The position numbers and the translations under genes were made by a program. From positions 1 through 6,482 of the forward strand of contig JABCYT010000203.1 of NCBI GenBank assembly GCA_013290035.1: a stretch of 6,482 nt of DNA. The letters run 5' to 3'. This DNA is from Alphaproteobacteria bacterium (GTDB lineage: Bacteria; Pseudomonadota; Alphaproteobacteria; Reyranellales; Reyranellaceae). The notes below the pieces were generated by a model that was not told where the DNA came from, did not search any database, and was given only the letters and a program-made list of their open reading frames with translations. Below are positions 1 through 5,640 of the stretch, piece by piece. Each line of letters starts with the position of its first letter. Position 1 is the first letter of the stretch.

Positions 1-1050
1 CGCACAGTTCTTTGGCTGATGGCCGCCGGCGCGATCGTTTTCGCCGCCGCCGTGGGCGTTGCTTGGCATGGCAAGCTGAGCGATCAGGCCTTTTTGGACC
101 GGTCAGCCAAGCCCGGTGCCAACGCAGCCTCGGCGGCCGCGCCGTCCCAGCCGCCAGCCCCCCAGCCGCAAGTCTCGTCCGGCGAGGCTTCCTCGCCGAA
201 GGCCGCTCCGCCCGTGGTGCCGGTGCCCACCTTCGACGTTGCCAGGATCGACCCGGATGGGCGCGCCGTGATCGCCGGGCGCGCGCAGCCGGGGGCCAAG
301 ATCGTGTTGCTCGATGGCGGCAAGGAGATCGCCCAGAGCCAGGCCGATGCTAACGGCGAATGGGTTATCCTCGCCCAGGAACCGCCCCTCGGCGTCGGCC
401 AGCACGAATTGCGCGTGATCCAGCACATCGAGGGCCGCGCGCCGGTGACCTCCGATCAGGTCGTCGTGGCCATCGTGCCGGAGCAGAAGCAGCCCGCGAC
501 ATCCTCCGGGACGAAGGAGGAGACGCTGGTCATGATCGCGCCGTCGGCGGGCGCGCCCACGCTCGTGCAACCGCCATCCGCAGCCGGCGTGCCGAAATCG
601 GGCGACCTCGTGATGTCGACCCTCGACTACGACGAAAGCGGCCACGTCACGATCACGGGAAAGGCCACACCCGGCGCCGTGGTGCGCGCCTACGTCAATG
701 ACAAGATGGTGGCCGAAGGCCAGACGGGCGCCGATGGAAGCTGGCGGCTCGCGCCCGCCGATCCCGTGGACGTCGGCAAGTACAAGCTGCGGCTCGACCG
801 CCTCACCAAGGATGGCAAGCCGGTGGCCCGCCTCGAGCTGCCGTTCGAACGTGCTCGCGTGGCGCCGGCGGCGGCGGGCGACAGCCGGCGCCTGGTGGTC
901 GTGCGCGGCGACAATCTCTGGAACATCGCGCGCGCCCACTACGGCCACGGCATGCACCACACCGTGATCTATGGCGCGAACAAGGAGCAGATCCGCGACC
1001 CGGACCTGATCTATCCGGGCCAGGTCCTGAGCCTGCCCAAGGTCAACTGA
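1..1050 (+). CDS. LysM-domain protein with two Ig-like repeats, membrane-anchored (probably 5'-partial)
   Basis: Probably an envelope protein that binds peptidoglycan through LysM; its exact role is unknown. The frame is open from base 1. The first ATG is at 19 (343 residues from there), but no ribosome site precedes it, and the codons before it add an Arg ahead of the hydrophobic stretch, so I expect the true start upstream of the window. Numbering from ATG 19: residues 1-16 are hydrophobic (signal or anchor); about 30-70 are an Ala/Pro/Ser-rich linker; about 72-151 and 199-276 are two related Ig-like repeats, sharing a pattern such as ITGKATPGA / IAGRAQPGA followed by an ADGSW / ANGEW turn; 291-341 are a C-terminal LysM domain (VVVRGDNLWNIA ... 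YPGQVLSLP). The gene ends 24 bases before psd with no terminator between, so co-transcription is likely. The LysM call is firm; the Ig-like call rests on the repeat pattern. Confidence 0.85.
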   Translation, partial: RTVLWLMAAGAIVFAAAVGVAWHGKLSDQAFLDRSAKPGANAASAAAPSQPPAPQPQVSSGEASSPKAAPPVVPVPTFDVARIDPDGRAVIAGRAQPGAKIVLLDGGKEIAQSQADANGEWVILAQEPPLGVGQHELRVIQHIEGRAPVTSDQVVVAIVPEQKQPATSSGTKEETLVMIAPSAGAPTLVQPPSAAGVPKSGDLVMSTLDYDESGHVTITGKATPGAVVRAYVNDKMVAEGQTGADGSWRLAPADPVDVGKYKLRLDRLTKDGKPVARLELPFERARVAPAAAGDSRRLVVVRGDNLWNIARAHYGHGMHHTVIYGANKEQIRDPDLIYPGQVLSLPKVN

Positions 1051-1074
1051 TAGCGGGCGATTAGAGAGTCTTTC

Positions 1075-1767
1075 ATGCTGGCGAATTTCTTCGTGCCGAT
1101 CCTCGACGACGGCTGGCGTTTCATTGCCATCTTCGCCGGCGCCGCTTTCCTCGCCGCGCTGACCGGCCTGGCGTGGCTGTTCTGGCCGTTGATGGCCTTG
1201 ACCCTGTGGTCGATCTATTTCTTCCGCGATCCGCCGCGCGGGGTGCCGCAGGACGACGGCGTGCTGATCGCGCCGGCCGACGGGCTGGTGCAGATGGTGT
1301 CGGACGCGGTGCCTCCGGCGGAGCTCGGACTGGGCGACCAGCCGCTGCTGCGCGTCTCGATTTTCCTGAGCGTGTTCGACGTGCACATCAACCGCTCGCC
1401 CTGCGCGGCCACGGTCGAGGTCGTGGCTTACCGGCCGGGCAAGTTTCTGAACGCCGCGGCCGACAAGGCGAGCGAGGAGAACGAACGCATGGCGATCGCG
1501 CTCAGGCGCGCCGACGGTCGCGTGATCGGCTGCGTGCAGATCGCCGGGTGGGTGGCGCGCCGCATCGTCTGCTATATCAAGCCGGGTCAGTCGGTGGCGG
1601 CCGGCGAGCGCTTCGGCCACATCCGCTTCGGCAGCCGCACCGACCTCTACCTGCCATCCGGCGCGCGATTGCTGGTGGCGGCCGGACAGCGCATGATTGG
1701 CGGCGAGACGGTCATGGCCGAACTCGATCCCGTTGTCGCTGCACCGCGTGCGGCGCTCGAGTTTTAG
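1075..1767 (+). CDS. psd: Phosphatidylserine decarboxylase proenzyme, short PSD-A type
   Basis: Decarboxylates phosphatidylserine to phosphatidylethanolamine at the inner membrane, using a pyruvoyl group made by self-cleavage. The 230-residue length fits the short family rather than the longer E. coli type. Hydrophobic segments at about 15-49 should hold it at the membrane. Family landmarks are the APADG motif (66-70, Asp69), FDVHINRSP (101-109, His104) and RFGSR (184-188). Cleavage is expected between Gly186 and Ser187, giving a beta chain 1-186 and an alpha chain beginning with the serine that becomes pyruvoyl. Asp69, His104 and Ser187 would form the autocatalytic triad known in the family. 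The start ATG has an AGAGAG ribosome site at 1063-1068, six bases away. pssA, which supplies the substrate, is the next gene. Confidence 0.96.
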   Translation: MLANFFVPILDDGWRFIAIFAGAAFLAALTGLAWLFWPLMALTLWSIYFFRDPPRGVPQDDGVLIAPADGLVQMVSDAVPPAELGLGDQPLLRVSIFLSVFDVHINRSPCAATVEVVAYRPGKFLNAAADKASEENERMAIALRRADGRVIGCVQIAGWVARRIVCYIKPGQSVAAGERFGHIRFGSRTDLYLPSGARLLVAAGQRMIGGETVMAELDPVVAAPRAALEF

Positions 1768-1778
1768 TATTGCAACTG

Positions 1779-1900
1779 CCTCCCCACGTCCTACGTGGGG
1801 AGGTGGCCCGAAGGGCCGGCGGGGTCATGAGCAACGGTGATGATGCTCATGACCCCTCCGCCCGCAACGCGGGCACCTCCCCTCGTATGACGAGGGGAGG
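1779..1900. repeat. Five-hairpin palindromic intergenic element (MITE-like)
   Basis: A 122-base element fills most of the psd-pssA gap. Five stems are arranged symmetrically: an 11-bp stem 1779-1789/1793-1803 (loop CCT); a 5-bp stem 1805-1809/1813-1817 (loop GAA); a central 13-bp stem 1821-1833/1844-1856 (GGGGTCATGAGCA and its complement); a 5-bp stem 1861-1865/1869-1873 (loop AAC); and an 11-bp stem 1876-1886/1890-1900 (loop ATG). The outer halves also pair with each other: 1779-1785 with 1894-1900, and 1797-1805 with 1874-1882. The element could therefore fold as one long arm or as a cloverleaf. It has no coding capacity. The layout resembles dispersed palindromic repeats of alphaproteobacteria; that it is multicopy here is inference. 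In RNA it would form a strong structure that could affect stability or attenuation between the two genes. Confidence 0.8.
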
Positions 1901-1905
1901 GACTT

Positions 1906-1911
1906 GAGGAG
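1906..1911 (+). promoter_or_regulatory. Ribosome binding site of pssA
   Basis: GAGGAG lies seven bases before ATG 1919. An in-frame TTG at 1904 would give a product five residues longer, but it overlaps this site, so the ATG is preferred. The site begins six bases after the palindromic element ends, leaving it just free of the last hairpin. Confidence 0.7.
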
Positions 1912-1918
1912 CTTGGCG

Positions 1919-2749
1919 ATGGACGACGATCTTCACAGCCGGCGCCGCCGCTTGCGCGGCTTTTCGATCAATCGGCTGATCCCCAACGTGCTGACCCTGG
2001 CGGCGCTCTGCTCGGGGCTGACGGCGATCCGGTTCGGACTGCAGGGCCAGATGAAACTCGCCGTCATCGCCATCATGGTCGCCGCCATCCTCGACGCCCT
2101 CGACGGCCGCGTTGCCCGGCGCTTGGGCGTCACCAGCCGCTTCGGCGCCGAGCTCGATTCACTGTCCGACTTCCTCTGCTTCGGCGTCTCGCCCGCGCTG
2201 GTGCTCTATCTTGTCTCGTTGAAGGACGGTGGCGCGCTGGGCTGGGTGGTGACGCTGATGTTTCCCATGTGCTCGGCGCTGCGCCTCGCGCGGTTCAACA
2301 CGGCGCTCGACGCCGACACGCCGCCGCCCGCCTGGACGGGCGCGTACTTCACCGGCGTGCCGGCGCCCGCTGGCGCGCTCCTCGCCCTGATTCCGCTGAT
2401 GGTGAGCTTCGAGATCGATGCCGCCTGGCCGCGCCATGCCCTGGTGGTCGGCACGGTGCTGGTCGTGGTCGGCGGCCTGATGGTGAGCCGCCTGCCCACG
2501 TTCTCTTTCAAGAAGGGCAGGGTGCCGCGCCATCTCGTCCTGCCGTCGCTGCTGGCGGTCGCGCTGATGCTGGGCGTGATCGCAAGCTCGCCGTGGATCG
2601 GCATGTCGCTGCTTGGTCTGGGCTACGCGTCGCTCATTCCCTTCAGCTGGATCGCCTATCGCCGCCAGGCGACGCAGGACCGGCAAGCGGCCGCGGCAGG
2701 CGATGTCGTGGCCTTGCGCGCCGTCGATTCAGGTCCGCCGGGCGACTGA
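1919..2749 (+). CDS. pssA: CDP-diacylglycerol--serine O-phosphatidyltransferase
   Basis: Transfers phosphatidyl from CDP-diacylglycerol to L-serine, giving phosphatidylserine (the substrate of Psd) and CMP. It is an integral inner-membrane enzyme of 276 residues. The CDP-alcohol phosphotransferase motif D-x2-DG-x2-AR-x8-G-x3-D-x3-D is complete: Asp59, Asp62, Gly63, Ala66, Arg67, Gly76, Asp80, Asp84. The metal-binding aspartates and the likely catalytic Asp84 are all present. PssA-type signatures follow: RLARFN (122-127), FTGVPAPAGA (144-153) and RLPTFSFKK (191-199). These separate it from PgsA-type enzymes. The N-terminus is Arg-rich (8-13), followed by several hydrophobic segments (about 21-39, 46-58, 86-120, 150-163, 174-190, 206-222, 228-244). 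Asp81-84 region spacing is normal. The gene is separated from psd by the palindromic element and followed 18 bases later by a second transferase of the same superfamily. Confidence 0.96.
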   Translation: MDDDLHSRRRRLRGFSINRLIPNVLTLAALCSGLTAIRFGLQGQMKLAVIAIMVAAILDALDGRVARRLGVTSRFGAELDSLSDFLCFGVSPALVLYLVSLKDGGALGWVVTLMFPMCSALRLARFNTALDADTPPPAWTGAYFTGVPAPAGALLALIPLMVSFEIDAAWPRHALVVGTVLVVVGGLMVSRLPTFSFKKGRVPRHLVLPSLLAVALMLGVIASSPWIGMSLLGLGYASLIPFSWIAYRRQATQDRQAAAAGDVVALRAVDSGPPGD

Positions 2750-2767
2750 ACCCGCCGGCGTCTGGCG

Positions 2768-3379
2768 ATGCTCGATCCCGTTCTGCGACGATGGGTGGAT
2801 CCGGCGCTCAATCGCGCGGGCGCCTGGCTTGCCGGGCGTGGCACGCCGGCCAATGCGACGACGGTGGTTGGACTTGCGATCGGCCTGCTCGTGCTGCCGC
2901 TGTTGGCTCGCGAACAATACGACTGGGCGCTGCTGGTGATCCTGCTCAATCGCGCGATCGATGGGCTCGACGGCGCAATAGCGCGACAGCGGAGGCCGAC
3001 GCCGTTCGGCGGCTATCTCGACATCGTCTGCGACATGGCCTTCTACGCCGCCGTGCCGTTGGGCTTTGCGCTCGCGAGTCCGGCCAATGCGCCATGGGCG
3101 GCGTTGCTGCTGGCGTCGTTCGTATGCACGGCCGCCTCGTTCCTGGGCCGCGCGGTGATGGCGGCCGAAAGCGGCGAGGCCGACGATGGCGCGCGCGGGC
3201 AAAAGTCGTTCTTCTACGCCGCCGGCATCATCGAGGGCGCGGAGACCATTTTGGCCTTTGTCTTGTTCTGCCTGTTTCCGGCGGCCTTCGCCTGGCTCGC
3301 CGGACTGTTCGCTGCCCTGTGTTTCTGGACCGCCGCGGCCCGCGTCGTCGCCGCCTTCCGATCGGAGCGCGGCGCGTAG
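2768..3379 (+). CDS. CDP-alcohol phosphatidyltransferase family protein, substrate unknown
   Basis: A 203-residue membrane protein of the same superfamily as PssA. It should transfer a phosphatidyl (or similar) group from a CDP-linked donor to an alcohol. The active-site motif is present at 65-89: Asp65, Asp68, Gly69, Ala72, Arg73, then GGYLD with Asp85 and Asp89. Seven residues lie between Arg73 and Gly81, where PssA has eight; the doubled glycine may compensate. Hydrophobic segments lie at about 31-47, 53-64, 91-103, 107-120, 148-168 and 170-190. It lacks the PssA signatures RLARFN and FTGVPAPAGA, so it is not a second PssA copy. The ribosome site before ATG 2768 is weak, and the 18-base gap from pssA suggests translation within the same transcript. 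Plausible products include phosphatidylglycerol phosphate or another phosphodiester lipid, but the sequence does not decide. Confidence 0.9.
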   Translation: MLDPVLRRWVDPALNRAGAWLAGRGTPANATTVVGLAIGLLVLPLLAREQYDWALLVILLNRAIDGLDGAIARQRRPTPFGGYLDIVCDMAFYAAVPLGFALASPANAPWAALLLASFVCTAASFLGRAVMAAESGEADDGARGQKSFFYAAGIIEGAETILAFVLFCLFPAAFAWLAGLFAALCFWTAAARVVAAFRSERGA

Positions 3380-3498
3380 CGTCCGCGAGATATTGTATGA
3401 GTCGCTGGATCAGCTCCTACCGCTTGTTTTCTAACAAACAAAAGAGCAACAAGATCAATTAATTAACGCAGATTCTTCATGTTTTTGCTTAATTGTTA

Positions 3499-3538
3499 TT
3501 GACCTCAGAATCTACCTTAAGTACCGTTTGTAACAACA
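3499..3538 (+). promoter_or_regulatory. Putative promoter/regulator motif upstream of flp (copy 1)
   Basis: This lies in an AT-rich leader (about 3405-3540) between the lipid genes and flp; the remainder of that 211-base gap shows nothing else firm. It starts with TTGACC (a good -35 match) and has TACCGT 17 bases further on as a weak -10. The 40 bases align without gaps to 3879-3918, with 26 identities concentrated at TTGACCT-AG, AAGTA-C and GTAACAA-A. The conservation between two pilus-gene leaders, rather than the promoter match itself, supports function. It could be a promoter, a regulator site or both. Confidence 0.45.
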
Positions 3539-3590
3539 AGCAGCGCCCCGTCGTCAGGGGCCATGTGTCATTTTGAGAGTCGGAGTTGTC

Positions 3591-3737
3591 ATGCTGTCCC
3601 TCTTCCGTCGACTGATGATGAATACGCAAGGCGCCGTGGTTATCGAATACACGCTGATCGTCTCGCTGATCGCCGTGGCGGCGATCGCCTCGATGCGCTC
3701 GGTCGGCGGCAAAGTCTCCAATGTGCTCGGGACATGA
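3591..3737 (+). CDS. flp: Flp-type IVb prepilin, short; 3' end apparently frameshifted
   Basis: Encodes the 48-residue precursor of the major Tad/Flp pilus subunit. The leader contains two arginines (6-7) and ends at Gly14. Prepilin peptidase should cut between Gly14 and Ala15, giving a mature chain starting AVVIEYTLIV, with the expected Glu at mature position 5 (Glu19), Tyr at 6 (Tyr20), and a hydrophobic helix to about residue 35. A ribosome site (GGAG, 3582-3585) lies five bases before the ATG. The product stops early at TGA 3735-3737, whereas Flp prepilins usually run to about 54-60 residues. The next frame continues with a plausible Flp tail, so one missing G in the GGG at 3729-3731 would explain the shortening. 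The identification is firm; whether the short form works is open. cpaA, for the processing peptidase, follows. Confidence 0.85.
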   Translation: MLSLFRRLMMNTQGAVVIEYTLIVSLIAVAAIASMRSVGGKVSNVLGT

Positions 3738-3766
3738 GCAACGCGATCAACGAATCGCAGTGTTAG
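3734..3766 (+). other. Out-of-frame continuation of the Flp C-terminus
   Basis: In the next frame, ATG 3734 overlaps the flp TGA as ATGA and reads MSNAINESQC before TAG at 3764. Joined after Gly47 by one added G, it gives ...VSNVLGDMSNAINESQC, a 58-residue protein of normal Flp length with the usual amphipathic tail and an extra C-terminal Cys. As a separate 10-residue peptide it would be meaningless, so I read it as the displaced end of flp. Confidence 0.55.
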
Positions 3767-3787
3767 TTGTGTAACTGTGGGTTTATG

Positions 3788-3817
3788 GGGCGGTCCAGCA
3801 ATGGACCGCCCTTTCTT
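3788..3817 (+). terminator. Rho-independent terminator after flp
   Basis: A perfect 10-bp GC-rich stem (GGGCGGTCCA 3788-3797 with TGGACCGCCC 3802-3811) closes a GCAA tetraloop of the GNRA type and is followed by TTTCTT. It would end the short pilin transcript and separate it from cpaA. Confidence 0.88.
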
Positions 3818-3878
3818 CTGGCGCGGCACCGATTGCAAGCATAGGCATATTTTCGTTTAATATGAATACATTACTGCC

Positions 3879-3918
3879 TTGACCTGAGGTAGTAGTGAAA
3901 GTAACCTCCGTAACAATA
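3879..3918 (+). promoter_or_regulatory. Putative promoter/regulator motif upstream of cpaA (copy 2)
   Basis: It starts with TTGACC, has TAACCT 17 bases further on, and ends GTAACAATA. It is identical at 26 of 40 ungapped positions to 3499-3538 upstream of flp. It lies 61 bases past the flp terminator and about 185 bases before the cpaA ATG, so it could start a separate cpaA-cpaB-cpaC transcript with a long leader. Confidence 0.45.
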
Positions 3919-4102
3919 TTATTCGCTGTCTTTTGTCTTTATTCGTCGTTTGTGCATTTCATTTGGATATTTGGCATTAAAGCTAATTTCCAGAGCTGCT
4001 TGCGCAGCGATATTCAGGCGAACCTTTAGGACAGCGGCACCTCCGGGTGGCGTCGGGGCAGGCGGAGTCTGTCGTGACGTGCCCGACCGAAGCGTCGGAT
4101 GG

Positions 4103-4615
4103 ATGTCGATGTCGCTGTTTGCGCTTCTTCAAACCGGTTGTTTGATCGCTTTCGCCCTGCTGCTGTTGCGGGCGGCCTGGCAGGACCTGCGCACGCTGCA
4201 GATCGCCGATGCCGTCTCGCTCGGGATCGTCGGTGCCTTCGCCGTCTGGGCATTCGGCGGGTGGGTCCTTGGTACCCTGTCTTTCACCACGGTCGGCCTG
4301 GCGCTGGCGACTGCGGTTGCCGTGTTCGCCGCCGGCGCCGCGGCCTTCGCCGCCGGCGCGCTGGGCGGCGGTGACGTGAAGCTGCTGGCGGCCGCGAGCC
4401 TGTTCGCCGCTGTCGGTCCGATCGCGGATTTCCTGCTGGTCACTGCGCTGGCGGGCGGCGTGCTGGGCGTGGCCGTGCTCGCCGGCGCGCCGATCAGCCC
4501 GCTCGCCCCCGCCGCGGACGCAACGCTGCGCACCCGGCTGCGCAGCGGCCTGCCCTATGGCCCGGCGATCGCCGCCGGCGGCCTGTGGGTCGCTGCATCG
4601 CTGAGCGGGCACTGA
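4103..4615 (+). CDS. cpaA: Type IV prepilin peptidase, CpaA/TadV type
   Basis: An inner-membrane aspartic peptidase that removes the Flp leader peptide. The 170 residues fit the short CpaA/TadV family, which lacks the methylase part of PilD. Both catalytic aspartates are visible: Asp28 in WQDLRTLQIAD (27-37) and Asp91 in the GGGDVKLL motif (88-95), the GxGD hallmark. The C-terminal LPYGPAIAAGG (150-160) is also typical. Membrane helices lie at about 5-24, 37-57, 62-86, 96-104, 108-128 and 152-167. The start is uncertain: ATG 4103 and ATG 4109 are close, GTG 4079 has GGCGGAG at 4061-4067 eleven bases before it, and the frame stays open back to ATG 3950, but that extension is unlike the family and runs into AT-rich leader. 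Natural substrates are Flp and any pseudopilins encoded downstream. Confidence 0.9.
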   Translation: MSMSLFALLQTGCLIAFALLLLRAAWQDLRTLQIADAVSLGIVGAFAVWAFGGWVLGTLSFTTVGLALATAVAVFAAGAAAFAAGALGGGDVKLLAAASLFAAVGPIADFLLVTALAGGVLGVAVLAGAPISPLAPAADATLRTRLRSGLPYGPAIAAGGLWVAASLSGH

Positions 4616-4630
4616 CGGCCGGGGGGAGCA

Positions 4631-4638
4631 AAGGGGGG
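4631..4638 (+). promoter_or_regulatory. Ribosome binding site of cpaB
   Basis: AAGGGGGG lies just before ATG 4642, with AAGG seven bases from the start. It selects this ATG over the in-frame ATG at 4585, which lies inside cpaA and would put 19 non-conserved residues ahead of the signal anchor. Confidence 0.65.
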
Positions 4639-4641
4639 CAC

Positions 4642-5640
4642 ATGAACAGCAAACGCATCATCTTCCTGCTGCTCGCCGTCATCGTCGCCGGCACCACGGC
4701 CTTCCTCGCCCGCGCCTGGTTGCAGTCCGAGCGCGCCGCGATCGCTGCCCAAATGGGCGGGCAGCGTCCGCCCTCCAAGCCCGCAGCGCAGGTGCTGGTG
4801 GCGCGCACCGCCATCCACACCGGACAACTCATCAAACCCGACGACCTGCGTTGGCAGCCGTGGCCGCAGGGCAACCTGCCGCCGTCCTACATCGTCGAAG
4901 GCAAGCGGCCGATCGGCGACTTCGTCGGCGCCGTCGCGCGCAGCCAATTCCATGTCGGCGAACCGATCGTCGAGAGCGACATCGTCATGCCGGGCTCGCG
5001 TGGCTTCCTGGCCGCCGTCCTGAGGCCCGGCCTGCGCGCCGTCAGCGTGCCGGCCACGGCGACCTCGACGGTCTCGGGCTTCGTCTATGCCGGCGATCGC
5101 GTCGATGTCCTGCTCACCCATACCCTCGAGGGCCCGAACGGCCATCACAACGCCACCGAGACGATCCTGCGCAATGCACGCGTGATCGCGATGGACCAGA
5201 AGCTCGACTTCACGCCGGGCGACAAGCCCGACGTCGCCAAGACCGCGACGCTGGAGCTCACCGCGAAGCAGACCGAGATCGTGACCCTTGCCGTCAAGAT
5301 GGGCGAGCTGTCGCTGGCGCTGCGCAGCCTGCAGGATCCGCCGGAGGAAGAGCGCGATTCGGCGAGCGGCGAGGATGCCACTGCCGAGCTCGGCGACAGC
5401 TACACCCACGACAGCCAGGTCAGCCGCCTCATCAAGGATCCAAACCCGCCGCCCAAGCCGCCCGATGCCATGAAGTCGTCGGTTTTCGTCCTGCACGGCA
5501 ACCACGCCACCAAGCAGGAACTCGACGGCAGCGTTGTTAGCGATCCAAGCGCCGCGCCGCCGGCGGAGCCCGACGGCGCCAAGCCGCCTGCGCCACGCAC
5601 GACCACCGTCAACCGTACTCAAGAGAGCGTGCCGCAATGA
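4642..5640 (+). CDS. cpaB: Flp pilus assembly protein CpaB/RcpC
   Basis: A periplasmic, membrane-anchored protein that supports secretin assembly or function in the Tad pilus; its exact mechanism is not settled. It has 332 residues. An N-terminal anchor (5-24, with Lys4 and Arg5 before it) is followed by a SAF-like domain at about 48-115 (VLVARTAIHTGQLIKPDDL, typical of CpaB) and the conserved core at about 118-232, including LRPGLRAVSVPATATSTVSG (128-147) and YAGDRVDVLLTH (149-160). Residues 204-230 (LELTAKQTEIVTLAVKMGEL and on) also match the family. About 234-275 and 300-332 are acidic, Pro-rich and low-complexity, flanking a short strand (VFVLHGNH, 281-288) that resembles the usual C-terminal CpaB strand. 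It starts 26 bases after cpaA and overlaps cpaC by four bases, so translation is probably coupled. Confidence 0.93.
   Translation: MNSKRIIFLLLAVIVAGTTAFLARAWLQSERAAIAAQMGGQRPPSKPAAQVLVARTAIHTGQLIKPDDLRWQPWPQGNLPPSYIVEGKRPIGDFVGAVARSQFHVGEPIVESDIVMPGSRGFLAAVLRPGLRAVSVPATATSTVSGFVYAGDRVDVLLTHTLEGPNGHHNATETILRNARVIAMDQKLDFTPGDKPDVAKTATLELTAKQTEIVTLAVKMGELSLALRSLQDPPEEERDSASGEDATAELGDSYTHDSQVSRLIKDPNPPPKPPDAMKSSVFVLHGNHATKQELDGSVVSDPSAAPPAEPDGAKPPAPRTTTVNRTQESVPQ

Larger units (their letters stand above)
3738..4102. other. Intergenic region between flp and cpaA
   Basis: This 365-base stretch holds the displaced flp tail, the terminator, an AT-rich leader (about 3840-4010) with the second copy of the shared motif, and then a GC-rich 5' region just before cpaA. 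Small stems occur at 3995-3999/4004-4008 (GCTGC/GCAGC) and 4083-4087/4094-4098 (CCGAC/GTCGG), the latter ending four bases before the cpaA ATG. No convincing gene is seen on either strand. Confidence 0.6.

Noticed and set aside
103..1620. Long open frame on the minus strand (about 505 codons) across the LysM gene and psd
   Set aside because: It is antisense to two well-recognised genes, its product is Arg/His-rich with no family features, and such frames are common in GC-rich DNA.
3424..3441. Terminator after the second transferase (TTGTTT/AAACAA)
   Set aside because: Only six A/T-rich pairs with no T run after it; too weak to call.
2269..3462. Long plus-strand open frame (about 397 codons) across pssA and the second transferase
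   Set aside because: It is out of frame with both, is Arg-rich and has no recognisable domain; the two overlapped genes have intact catalytic motifs.
3459..3503. CtrA-type site (TTAA-N7-TTAA) in the flp leader
   Set aside because: TTAATTAAC at 3459-3467 lacks a correctly spaced partner, and TTAA 3489-3492 is followed after seven bases by TGAC, not TTAA.
3545..3561. GCCCC/GGGGC hairpin in the flp leader as a riboswitch
   Set aside because: A five-bp stem with a seven-base loop and no further conserved structure; it could be chance.
3554..3838. Minus-strand open frame of 94 codons opposite flp
   Set aside because: It runs through the flp terminator stem and antisense to flp; it has no ribosome site or family features that I can see.
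3950..4102. Extension of cpaA back to ATG 3950
   Set aside because: The extra 51 residues show no family similarity, include AT-rich leader sequence, and precede a normal CpaA N-terminal helix.
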